A stretch of 64,000 nucleotides of DNA, taken from Euglena gracilis (lineage: Eukaryota; Euglenida; Euglenophyceae; Euglenales). The notes below the pieces were generated by a model that made no database searches, was not told the origin of the DNA, and saw only the letters and a program-made list of their open reading frames with translations. Shown here piece by piece: positions 27,051 to 36,109 of the stretch. Location of the stretch: positions 97,530,406-97,594,405 of the forward strand of contig CP154956.1 in assembly GCA_039621445.1 (NCBI GenBank), read 5' to 3'. The position numbers were made by a program, and so were the translations under genes. Within the stretch, counting starts at the first letter, position 1; each line of letters starts with the position of its first letter.

Positions 27051-27925
27051 ATGCTGCCAGGTGGAAGGGAGCCAGGCCGAGGACCGCCGTACCACCCCAC
27101 CACTCACCCTCAACCTGACCAGTATGCGTACCGATACGGTACGCAACCACCTACACGGACTGCGGCGCATGGAAACCCTGAAGCCAGCAGCAGGATGACC
27201 CCGATGTCCGCGGAAGCGCGGCCATCTCAGCCATCAGGCTCTCTCGTCGCCTCCCACCGTATGCGGGTGTGATGATCCACCGCACGACGGAGACGATGAA
27301 CCGGGTTATGCGTATGAGCGCAAACCCGGCACCAGACCACCTAACCCAGGCATTGTGGGATGACCACTGACGTACAATTTTGACAGTCGCGAATACCCCT
27401 CCGGCCCTGTGGTGTATGTGCGCCCAGGCAACGATGACCGGTCTGGTGTATTACACCGACCCGGACGCGTCGGGATTCGCGGCGGACATTACCATGCGTG
27501 ACCTGGGCGTGGAAGTCCCGCCACAGGTCGCACGGCAGGTACCACCAGTTGGCACTTACACTGCACATTTTCGTGCTCACTCCCCCGGATTACCCGAGGA
27601 AGAGACAGTGGAAGCACCTGTCCGGAGTGAACACCCACGTGTGAAAGAAAGTATTTTTCGATCCCCTGAGCGCATGCCCCGGCGGGATTATCCTGCGCAG
27701 GAGCTTGTGTCTCAGTACACCGTCTCTGGGGATTACCCCCAGGAGGCGCCAATACCACGGGATCACTACGTGTATCCACCTCAACCCCACCCAACCATAC
27801 CTGACCCTATCGCACGACGTCCTGCGGAGGGAAACCCTCCCCCGACGTCTGACTCTGCCCGAAGCGCTCGTCCGCGGGAAGCCGCGGCAGCGCCTCGTGC
27901 GGCACCAGTTCCCCCGGCACGGGAT
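27051..27925 (+). pseudogene. E1 ORF3, 5' part, broken
   Basis: The first 875 bases of ORF3, closely matching 56387-57260 of E1b (MLPGGREPGRGPPYHPTTHP in the first frame; later VYYTDPDASGFAADITMRDL). Two extra bases in a CTCTCTC run near 27241 shift the frame, and a TGA appears near 27368. At about 27925 the similarity to E1b stops and element E2 begins. No known domain is recognised. Confidence 0.75.
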
Positions 27926-29418
27926 GACCGGCTGACCTTGTGCAGCCTGTTCCCGCACGAGCCACCCCTGAGATTGGTTTTGTTTTGGAACCACTTGAAG
28001 AAGGTCCAACCCCATTGTTTTCAGGATCTTTTCCTTCATTACAAAGCGGGAATCAAGGTCCCACTTATTCCATTCGACCAGTTTCTGCGGGGGGTGGAAC
28101 AGGGGGTCAGCACCATCCGGTTTTACCCCTGGGGGGTGACCTGGTGGTGTCAGAAATTGCCAAGTCGATTAGACCTCCCCGATTCGATGATAGGTCTCCT
28201 GATTGGCAGAATTTTGAGGCAGATTGGGAAATGTATTGGCAGGCCATTTCCCTGGGGAGGGACTACGGGGAGGCAATGAAGCTGCAGATTTTCGAGTCCT
28301 GTTTGTGTGACAGTCTCAAACAGGAAATTAAATTTCTGCAACGTTCAGGTGCAAAGCCTGGATTCACGCCGGTTTTTGCGCGGATCAAGGCGAGATATGC
28401 ACCTGAAAATAACTTTGAAGCTAGGAGGGCTTGGTATAACATTTCGTTCAAGACCCCTGGAAAGACCACCCGGGCAGATTGGAATGATTTTTGGGTAAGG
28501 TTTATGTCAGCCCAGCTCAGCGTGAAGGATACATCTGCCGAGGAAGCAATTCGGTTGCTCCTCAACAGAGTTCCTGAATTTATATCGAAATGGATTACAG
28601 AGGATTCTTGCATTAAAACACAGAAAAATCCCCGTGTCAGGATGTTTGCCCCACCTGATTTGTCAGATCAGGTGTTGAGCAACACAATTATCAGTTTGGT
28701 TGGCACTCCCCCCAAGGCAGTGAAATCCATGGGAGGGGGAGAGTACATTGTGGTTTTTGACTCCAGGACTCCCATGGAAAGGTTGATCAATTTTAATGGG
28801 AGGCGGATTGCCAATTACCCCAGACCCCTGCAGATCGAAGGAATAGAGTGGAAAACCACCCTTGATGAAATTTTCAGGCTTGTGGATGACAAATTGTGGA
28901 TCCGCGAAAGACAGGATAAGGTCCTGAATTTCAACGACCACAAGCCCCAGTATACCAAAACCACACGCTTTTCTCCCAAAGTTCTCACCATCGACCAAGG
29001 TGAGACTGAAATGGAGGGGGAGATTCTCAAGGTGGCAGCAAAGCGTGAATCGGCGAAGAAAGTTGACCCGGTTCAACAGCCAGCCCAGCCAGGCCCACCA
29101 CAGGTGCAGCCAGTTAAAGCCCCACTTGCGGTGCGCCCCCCCCAGCAAAATTGGCAACACCCACCCGCAAACCGCCAATCAGGTTGTTACTACTGTGGTG
29201 CCCCGTCTCACTTCAAAAGGGAATGCCCAGAATACAATGCACTCTTTTGCTCTGGGAAGGGGAGCAAGGGAGGCAAGGGCAAAGGCTTTCCAGATTGGGG
29301 GAAAGGGAAAGGCAAAGGGAAAGGGCCGAATGCCTCTCCTCACCAGCCAGTGCAGGGTGAAGGGAAGGGCGAGGGCCCGGCCCAGCCCGCACCTGCTCGG
29401 CCTCAGGATGCTGAGTAG
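27926..29418 (+). CDS. gag: E2 gag, 5' truncated
   Basis: The frame is open from the junction with E1, but no ATG marks a gag start, and no LTR or primer site precedes it, so the 5' end of E2 is missing. The gag core starts near 28170 (RPPRFDDRSPDWQNFEADWE) and continues with RIKARYAPENNFEARRAWYN. Near the C-terminus is a CCHC zinc knuckle (CYYCGAPSHFKRECP, 29185-29227), followed by a Gly/Lys-rich tract (GKGSKGGKGKGF, GKGKGKGKG). It ends GCT GAG TAG GGG, with pol in the same frame. Confidence 0.82.
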
Positions 29419-29424
29419 GGGGGC
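29413..29424 (+). promoter_or_regulatory. Gag-pol in-frame stop, possible readthrough site (E2)
   Basis: GAG TAG GGG GGC. The same frame runs open for 20 codons from the TAG to the first candidate pol start at 29479, and then through all of pol. The amber stop with a G-rich 3' context resembles the gammaretroviral gag-pol readthrough site. Confidence 0.6.
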
Positions 29425-32400
29425 CTGCGGTTTTGCGAGGGAGGGGGCAGGACCTCTGGCTGTCAGGACCCCTCCGCAGTGAAATGTGCTAACCACCCCA
29501 ACCCGAAATCTGCCTTGCACCTCTGCCCGTCGTCACCAACCGTTGAGTCAATTCCTCCAGTGTATCTGCCTTCCAATTGTGGGAGTGCGGTGGCGGTGCC
29601 CCCATTGACAGGGTTCATGGGGAGCCAGCCCAACCACTCCAGATTTTCCCAGCTTTCTCCTCGCAATTTAAACGGTCAGCATGGTAAGGGGAAAGGTTTT
29701 GTGGGTGGCCCATCTCACCATCAGGACCCCCCACAGGTGCCAGGAACCACACAGGCGAGTGGTTCCCAGAAAAAATTGAGCATGCTGGATTTGTTTTCTG
29801 GAACCAACAGCGTGGGAAATAAATTCCGGGACCAAGGGTACGAAGTCATTTCCCTGGACATCCAACCCCACGGAAAACCCACGATTTGCAGGGATATTTT
29901 GGAGTGGGATTACAGGGAGTTTTCCAGCAATTATTTCGACGTAATAGCGGCTGGCCCTCCCTGTGAAGACTACTCCAATGCTAAGGTTCAGAGGCCAAGG
30001 GATTTTGAAAAAGCTGATGCCCTGGTTCAAAGGACTCTTGAAATTATAGAGTACTTTCAGCCACGGTTTTGGTGGATTGAGAACCCCAGGTTTGGGTTTC
30101 TGCGATCCAGGGATTTTATGCAGGATTTGAATTTTATCGATGTAGATTATTGCCAATTTTCTTGTTGGGGTTACCAGAAGCCAACAAGAATTTGGTGTTG
30201 TCCACGAATTGCGGCCCTCCCTAATGTTTTGTGCGATAAACAGACCTGTGAAAACCTGGTGGTAACCCCCTGGGGCACCAGGAGACACCGAGAAAGGCTG
30301 GGTGGAAATGAGATGAGTTTTTCACCCAAGCAAAAGGGGAGGATGCCTGGTGCATTGGTGGATTACCTGATGAGTGCACCCCCATTACGCAAGGGGCAAA
30401 ATTATTCGGGGCTGGGTGAAAGGACCTCACCCCCAGTGAAATTGCCCACTGAATTTATTCCACATCGGTGCTTGAACCGGGTGTCGAAGTTCAAGCTGAA
30501 TAAAATAGTGCAAACAGGCGAGGATTTACAATTGCTCATGAGACTGTTTGTACGATTACCAAATGGTGAAGGCATGGTTTTGAATGCCCTCATCGATACC
30601 GGGGCCCAGGTGAACCTGATTAAGGCAGGTTTGCTTGAGTCCAGATTTTTGGAATATGCTGATCAGCCAATCAGATTGGTGACAGCTAACAATCAAGTAA
30701 TGGATGGGGGAAACAAGAAGGTCACATTGGGGGTGACCTTTCGACAGAAGTTCAACGGGGAATTTCTGCCGAATTTGGTCTCGTGTGAGACGGAATTTTA
30801 CGAAGCATCCATGGAGGTGGATGCAATTCTGTCTTTTCCATGGATGTCCCAGAATCACATTGGCGTTTTCCCCCACCATAAAGCCTTGGCCATTGATGAA
30901 CCGTATTTTGCTCTCCTGTACGGTTGGACAGGAGAGCAGAAGCAAAAGAGGAAACGGTGTGGAAAGGACCAAAGGAGACATGTGAGGGTGATCCGTGAGG
31001 AGGAACCACAAAGGTCCGGAATCCCAATGCAAGCTCCCATTTCACAGGGTTTTGACACTGAGTTTGAACAAATCCTGTGGAAAATGAAGCTGCAAGTACC
31101 ACCAGAAGGTCACAATTGTGACGGTGAAAAGCTCACCCGGGCTGAGAGGAGGCGTATTGCCAAGGCGTTGCAACATTTGGGCAATTCCAAGGCCATACGC
31201 AACATTGTTGAGGCACGTGAGGAGGAAAATGTGGATCCCAGAATTCTTGACCTGCGAGAAAAAATTCAGAGGGATTATGACGGGGTGGTCTTTGACAAGG
31301 AACCGCTCAAGGACCCACCTGTCAGAGGCCCATATGGGAATGCTTCAATACCCCTCAAGGAAGGTGCCATACCCACCCGAGCCAAACCTTTTCGCTTGCA
31401 CGGGGAGAAGTTCGAGGCCCATTGCAAAGTGACAAGGGAATGGCAGGACCGGGGGTACATAGAAAGAATTCCTGAGGGGGTGGTCAGCGAATGGATGTCC
31501 AATACCTTTGTTGTTCCGAAAAAGGATGGTGACTGGCGAGGGGTGGTAGATATGAGAGGTCCGAATTCCCAGACTCGGAGGATCTCATATCCACTACCTG
31601 TGATTGAAGATTTGTTGGTGAAACAGGGTGGAAGGCAAATTTTTTCCATCATGGATTTGCGGCAGGCCTTCCACCAGCAACCCTTACACCCAGATAGTCG
31701 ACCCATCACAGCTTGTTACACTCCACTGGGGGTTTTCCAGTGGAGGGTAAATGTAATGGGTCTGACAAACGCCAGTCAACAGTTCCAACAGATGATGGAG
31801 GATGTTTTATCATCGGTGAGGGATGTAGCTGACCCCTTCATCGATGATATCTTGGTTGGAACTCGGGTGGAGGAGGGGGAGGATCTCCTAGCAGCCCACG
31901 ACAGGGACCTGAGACGGGTGCTAGAAGTCCTCAAGGATGCCAAATTGATCTGTGATGTCCGAAAGTGTAAGTTTTTTGTCAAGGGGGTTGCATTTTGCGG
32001 CCATGTTCTGGAGAACGGGACCCGTAGACCAGAACCTGGCAAGCTCAGGGCCATTGAGAAATGGCAAAGGCCACAGACGATCACGGCCCTTAGAGCATTT
32101 TTGGGTTTTACGAACTACTACAGTTCGTATGTCAAGGAGTATGCACGGGTTGTGTCGCGACTCCAAGACAAGTTGAAAATTCCACGCAGCGAGGGGAAAA
32201 AGGGATCCAAGAAACGAATCACGTGGGATAAGGAGGACGAGGAGGCATTTCAGGAAATCAAATCAAGGCTTTGTGGGGAGCTCATCTTGCAAAGGGTGAA
32301 CCCCGACAAGCCTTTCGTCTTGAGAGCTGACGCAAGCCAATATGCAATAGGGGCTACGTTGGAGCAACTCATAGATGAGGATCGGGCACCGACAGTGGAG

Positions 32401-33108
32401 GATGTCTCGGCGAACAGAACCTCCCCTGTGGCGTTCATGAGCAGGAAGCTCACGGACAGCCAACGGAATTGGGTGCCGAGGGAGCAGGAAACATATGCCA
32501 TAATAGCGGCCCTTCAAAAATGGGAGTCTTGGATTGGCCTCCAACCCGTCTTGGTGTTGACGGATCACCGGAGCCTGGAATTCTGGGCAAAGGAGGTCCT
32601 GGATACCCCAAGCGGACCCCTAGGCCGAAGGGCGCGATGGCACCAACTCCTGTCAAAATATGATTTGACAGTGGGTTACGTGCCTGGAAAGGACAACACA
32701 ATAGCGGATAGCCTTTCCAGGTTGTCATATCCTGCGAGTGAAGCCGTGAAGGATGTGAGTCGGCACGGCACGGCGCAGGACAAGGAAGATGTCATGGCTC
32801 TAATTCGTGAGGAGAAAAGGGAGGAGGCAGATTGCATGTGGCTTAGGCTCCGAGGACCACCCACACAGCAAAATGCCTGGATTCGAGGTGTTACCACTCG
32901 GAGTGGTAAGGAGACGGGGACCCAGGACATAGGATTGGAAAGTACACAAGAGGATGCCTCGTTTGTGGGGGATGTAGGAGGAACAGAACCCCTGCCAACC
33001 CCTGCAACACAAGGATCCGAGGAAATTCAGCCCCAATATGTAGACCAATATGGGAATGCTCATTGGTCTACCGAGGAGGAGGAGGTGAACGACATGCTGG
33101 ACCTGTAG
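29419..33108 (+). CDS. pol: E2 pol: C5-cytosine DNA methyltransferase, protease, reverse transcriptase, RNase H
   Basis: Counting from 29479: the methyltransferase domain at about 100-290 has motif I MLDLFSGTNSVGNKF, motif II ISLDIQP, motif IV AAGPPCEDYS with the catalytic Cys near 162, motif VI WWIENPRFGFL and a KPTRIW box in the place of motif VIII. Protease: ALIDTGAQVNLIK near 373. Reverse transcriptase: FVVPKKDGDWRGVVDMRGPN, AFHQQPLHPDSRPIT, and PFIDDILVGT near 787. RNase H: LRADASQYAIGATLEQ, REQETYAIIA, LTDHRSLEFW, NTIADSLSR. The domain order MTase-PR-RT-RH in one open frame of 1,209 codons is unusual; known precedents are retrotransposon methyltransferases in dinoflagellates and charophytes. 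Integrase follows in another frame that overlaps this one. Confidence 0.92.
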   Translation, partial: GGLRFCEGGGRTSGCQDPSAVKCANHPNPKSALHLCPSSPTVESIPPVYLPSNCGSAVAVPPLTGFMGSQPNHSRFSQLSPRNLNGQHGKGKGFVGGPSHHQDPPQVPGTTQASGSQKKLSMLDLFSGTNSVGNKFRDQGYEVISLDIQPHGKPTICRDILEWDYREFSSNYFDVIAAGPPCEDYSNAKVQRPRDFEKADALVQRTLEIIEYFQPRFWWIENPRFGFLRSRDFMQDLNFIDVDYCQFSCWGYQKPTRIWCCPRIAALPNVLCDKQTCENLVVTPWGTRRHRERLGGNEMSFSPKQKGRMPGALVDYLMSAPPLRKGQNYSGLGERTSPPVKLPTEFIPHRCLNRVSKFKLNKIVQTGEDLQLLMRLFVRLPNGEGMVLNALIDTGAQVNLIKAGLLESRFLEYADQPIRLVTANNQVMDGGNKKVTLGVTFRQKFNGEFLPNLVSCETEFYEASMEVDAILSFPWMSQNHIGVFPHHKALAIDEPYFALLYGWTGEQKQKRKRCGKDQRRHVRVIREEEPQRSGIPMQAPISQGFDTEFEQILWKMKLQVPPEGHNCDGEKLTRAERRRIAKALQHLGNSKAIRNIVEAREEENVDPRILDLREKIQRDYDGVVFDKEPLKDPPVRGPYGNASIPLKEGAIPTRAKPFRLHGEKFEAHCKVTREWQDRGYIERIPEGVVSEWMSNTFVVPKKDGDWRGVVDMRGPNSQTRRISYPLPVIEDLLVKQGGRQIFSIMDLRQAFHQQPLHPDSRPITACYTPLGVFQWRVNVMGLTNASQQFQQMMEDVLSSVRDVADPFIDDILVGTRVEEGEDLLAAHDRDLRRVLEVLKDAKLICDVRKCKFFVKGVAFCGHVLENGTRRPEPGKLRAIEKWQRPQTITALRAFLGFTNYYSSYVKEYARVVSRLQDKLKIPRSEGKKGSKKRITWDKEDEEAFQEIKSRLCGELILQRVNPDKPFVLRADASQYAIGATLEQLIDEDRAPTVEDVSANRTSPVAFMSRKLTDSQRNWVPREQETYAIIAALQKWESWIGLQPVLVLTDHRSLEFWAKEVLDTPSGPLGRRARWHQLLSKYDLTVGYVPGKDNTIADSLSRLSYPASEAVKDVSRHGTAQDKEDVMALIREEKREEADCMWLRLRGPPTQQNAWIRGVTTRSGKETGTQDIGLESTQEDASFVGDVGGTEPLPTPATQGSEEIQPQYVDQYGNAHWSTEEEEVNDMLDL

Positions 33109-34697
33109 TGGATTCCTCAAGTACGGGCGCCGAGGAGCTTGCAAACCCTGCAACCTCTTCCCACACGCTCTCTACCACACCAATTCCTAAACCCACACAG
33201 GTGGATTTCGGCAAACTCTGGGAGGTGAATTGGGGTTTGGAATACGGGAAATGTCCGAGTTTTGGTCCCATTTTTGCTCGAACCCAAACACCAGGGATGT
33301 CATGGCCCAAGGGTGTGAGGGTGGAGAATGGTTTCATGTATGTGGATGGTCTCCTGTGTGTTCCATGGAGCCTCCAAAACGCAGTGGTCAGGGATTTCCA
33401 TGCATACCTTGGGCATGTCTTATTTCTACGGCTTTTGTATGCCATGTCCGCACGGTACAAGTGGGCGGACGAGGCATCAGTAAAAAAGTTCGCTAAAGTG
33501 GTGATGGGTGAGTGTGAGACCTGCCAGGCCTGCCAAAGACCCAGATTCTTGGAAGGCCCTTTGGAACCCACTCCCATCCCACCCCAGGCGATGATTTCAG
33601 TTGCCTTGGACATTTTTGACATGCCACCTGTTCAGCATGAAGGGACCCTCCATAATGCCATTGTCTTGTGCGTAGACAGGCATAGTGGGTGGGTTGTGGC
33701 TGTCCCATGTAAGAAACAGGGCCTTACAGGGGGCAGGGTGGCAAAAATGATGGTTGCTCACCAATGGCGACCTTTTGGAGTCCCGAGTGTAGTAACGACG
33801 GACCAGGGGGCGCAGTTTATCAGCAGTTGGTGGCAATCAATGTGTGCTTTTCTGGGTATAAGGCACGCTTTCTCTCAGGCGTATTTTCATAACACCAATG
33901 GAAGGGCTGAGAGAGCGGGCCAGCAACTCATCGAGAGAATCCGCAAGATTCAGATCGATGAGCGGCTTACATGGGTGGAAGCTCTCCCACAGGTTCTGGA
34001 TAGGCTGCATGACACCCCAGGGGAGGGGGGCCTGTCTCCCTACCAAGCTCTGTTTGGTAGGGAAAGACCTTTGGGAGGGATTCCCAGGGAGCCTCCTTTT
34101 GAGTGTGAGGAGGCAAATGCATTCTTCAAGAGGATGAAGGAAATTGATCAAGTGGTGGCAAAACGGCTTAATAATTTGCACATTCAGCAATCCTCTCAAG
34201 TCAATGGGGGGAGGAATGTCTTGAGTGACCTGCAGGTTGGGGCAAAGGTGTGGTACCTGCGACCCCCCAATGCAGGTGACAAGCTTGATTCCAAGTGGCT
34301 GGGACCGGGAGTGGTAGTCGCAAGGGAGGGGGAGAGCTCATATGTGGTGGAGATAAAGCCGGGGCACCGGCTGAAGGCTCCACGACGATCATTAAAGGTT
34401 TACGTGGATGACACTTTCGGAGGTAACCCCCTTCCCTTGTACTATCACAAGCGAACGGTCCGGGATCCGGACGCGGAGCCGGACGAGTGGATCACAGAAG
34501 AAATATTGAGCCACCGCAGGACACCCCAGGGCACCTGGGAATTTAAGACAAAATGGAAAGGGTCAGATAAGGTGACGTGGGAGCCCACAGGGAACTTTTT
34601 CTCCCGGTACAATGCTGACTTAGTAAAGTATTGCCAGGAGAAACGGCTGGGTTTGGATTTGACCAAACATCTCTCCCCCACTCCAACCACCGAGTGA
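33063..34697 (+). CDS. pol: E2 pol continued: integrase and chromodomain
   Basis: The frame overlaps the end of the RNase H frame by at least 46 bases and has no ATG there, so it is either reached by a -1 shift or joined before a mutation. Integrase motifs: HHCC (RDFHAYLGHVLF...CETCQAC), D in VALDIFDM, D in VTTDQGAQFIS, E in NTNGRAERAGQQ. The C-terminal region has VWYLRPPNAGDKLDSKWLGP. The chromodomain (WITEEILSHRRTPQGTWEFK, WKGSDKVTWEPTGNF) ends about 20 residues before the stop. The ORF is uninterrupted. Confidence 0.9.
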   Translation: MVYRGGGGERHAGPVVDSSSTGAEELANPATSSHTLSTTPIPKPTQVDFGKLWEVNWGLEYGKCPSFGPIFARTQTPGMSWPKGVRVENGFMYVDGLLCVPWSLQNAVVRDFHAYLGHVLFLRLLYAMSARYKWADEASVKKFAKVVMGECETCQACQRPRFLEGPLEPTPIPPQAMISVALDIFDMPPVQHEGTLHNAIVLCVDRHSGWVVAVPCKKQGLTGGRVAKMMVAHQWRPFGVPSVVTTDQGAQFISSWWQSMCAFLGIRHAFSQAYFHNTNGRAERAGQQLIERIRKIQIDERLTWVEALPQVLDRLHDTPGEGGLSPYQALFGRERPLGGIPREPPFECEEANAFFKRMKEIDQVVAKRLNNLHIQQSSQVNGGRNVLSDLQVGAKVWYLRPPNAGDKLDSKWLGPGVVVAREGESSYVVEIKPGHRLKAPRRSLKVYVDDTFGGNPLPLYYHKRTVRDPDAEPDEWITEEILSHRRTPQGTWEFKTKWKGSDKVTWEPTGNFFSRYNADLVKYCQEKRLGLDLTKHLSPTPTTE

Positions 34698-34735
34698 GGT
34701 GTGGGGGGGGGGTTGTATTTCCCCTGGGTGGTGGA
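34698..34735 (+). promoter_or_regulatory. Possible polypurine tract and start of the E2 3' LTR
   Basis: Right after the pol stop comes GAGGTGTGGGGGGGGGG and then TTGTATTTCCCC. A purine run followed by TG is the usual start of a 3' LTR. No second LTR copy of E2 is in the window, so the boundary cannot be confirmed. Confidence 0.35.
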
Positions 34736-36100
34736 CTCCCAAAAGTTTTCTTAGACCCTCGTTCCTTGTTGTGTTGCAAGGCAAGGGTAAGGGTGGCAGG
34801 AGAGGGATCGGCAAGGGTAAGGGCAAGGGCAAGGGGATTGGACACGGCATGGGCAAGGGATATGGTATGGGCAAGGGAGACCAACGAGGACGCGGGTGCT
34901 TGGGGCGGTGCGAGGAGTGGCGGTATTACTAACCCCAAAACCGGAGAGAAATCCCACTTTGTGGGATCGGGGACTCCAGGACTGCTAGGAGGGGCAACAA
35001 TTTTTCTTATTTTGTTTGCCAAGGCCCACCCGACCTTCTTCACCTGGGTCAGGGTGAAGTGGGGAGGGGGGTTTACACAAGTGGGATTTGAGCGTGTCCG
35101 ACTAAGGGTCGCAAGGGAGGGGGTGTTGGCTGTTTGGACAGCCACGCTCCGGCCTTGCAGTGGCTCCGGAAGTGAAAGTTGGGAAACGGCTGAGTGACGC
35201 TTTAAAATGGGTATCTTTGGATAGCGCTCTGGAAGGCGCATCCAATGATATGGGGGGCTGGCAGTGGAATTGCAGTTTTCCAGGTGCCATCCCCCAGATT
35301 TTTTTCCAAATTAAGAGATCCCAACTGGGTAAGAAAGGAGCCCATGGACGCGCGGAGCAAATCCCCCCCAATTGGAAGGGAGTCCAGCACACAAACATAC
35401 AGAAATGGACTCAGGGTATATGGTTCAGCCATAGACCCTAGCCATGAGGGTTGGGATTTTGCCCAAAGGTGACTGTGGATGAGCAGTGGGTTGGACAGAG
35501 TGGCCACAGGGTCTAGAGGTTCAAGGCCTCTAGACTAGCATTTTCCCTCACAAACACCCCCTGAAGGCCTCCAGTGTAGCTGGGAGTCCTGAAGGGAGGT
35601 TTTGAGGGGAGATTTTGGACGTCCACAGGGCTTGGACCTGTGGATTGTTCAGAAACTCACCCCGGAAAGCACAAGGGTGGTTTTGAGGGGAGGTTTTGGA
35701 CGTCCACAGGGTTTAGACCTGTGGATTGTTCAGAAACTCGCCCTGATAAGCAAATGGGGGCTAGGCTGCCTCCTCCATGCCCTAAATGTGACCATTTTTC
35801 AGAATGGTTGCATGAGATGGGGTGGAAAACAATTTTTGTTTTTGCAGGTTCAACTTTCAGATGGAGCAAGGCTCTGAATGGAACGAATGGACCTGAAGTC
35901 CAGTGGACAGAATTTCAATATTTGCAAGATCTTTGGGACCCAAACGGTGGTGAATTATACTGAATTTGCAGTGCTGCTCTCTGCCCGTATCGAATGGTGG
36001 ACCAAGGAATCTTTGGAGCTGTCAGTCAGATGGCTGGTCCAAAACCTTTTTCTGAGGCGTGGCAATGACAAGGCCCCACTCCCAGAATGGGCTGACAGCA
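34736..36100. other. No gene recognised; Gly/Lys-type repeat and an 84-bp tandem duplication
   Basis: Short GGCAAGGGTAAGG words at 34780-34885 resemble the Gly/Lys tracts of the gag genes but lie outside any gag frame. At 35594-35680 and 35681-35765 a unit of about 84 bp is duplicated (GAGGGGAGNTTTTGGACGTCCACAGGG and so on). Part may belong to the 3' LTR or flank of E2. Confidence 0.5.
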
Positions 36101-36109
36101 TATTTTTAT

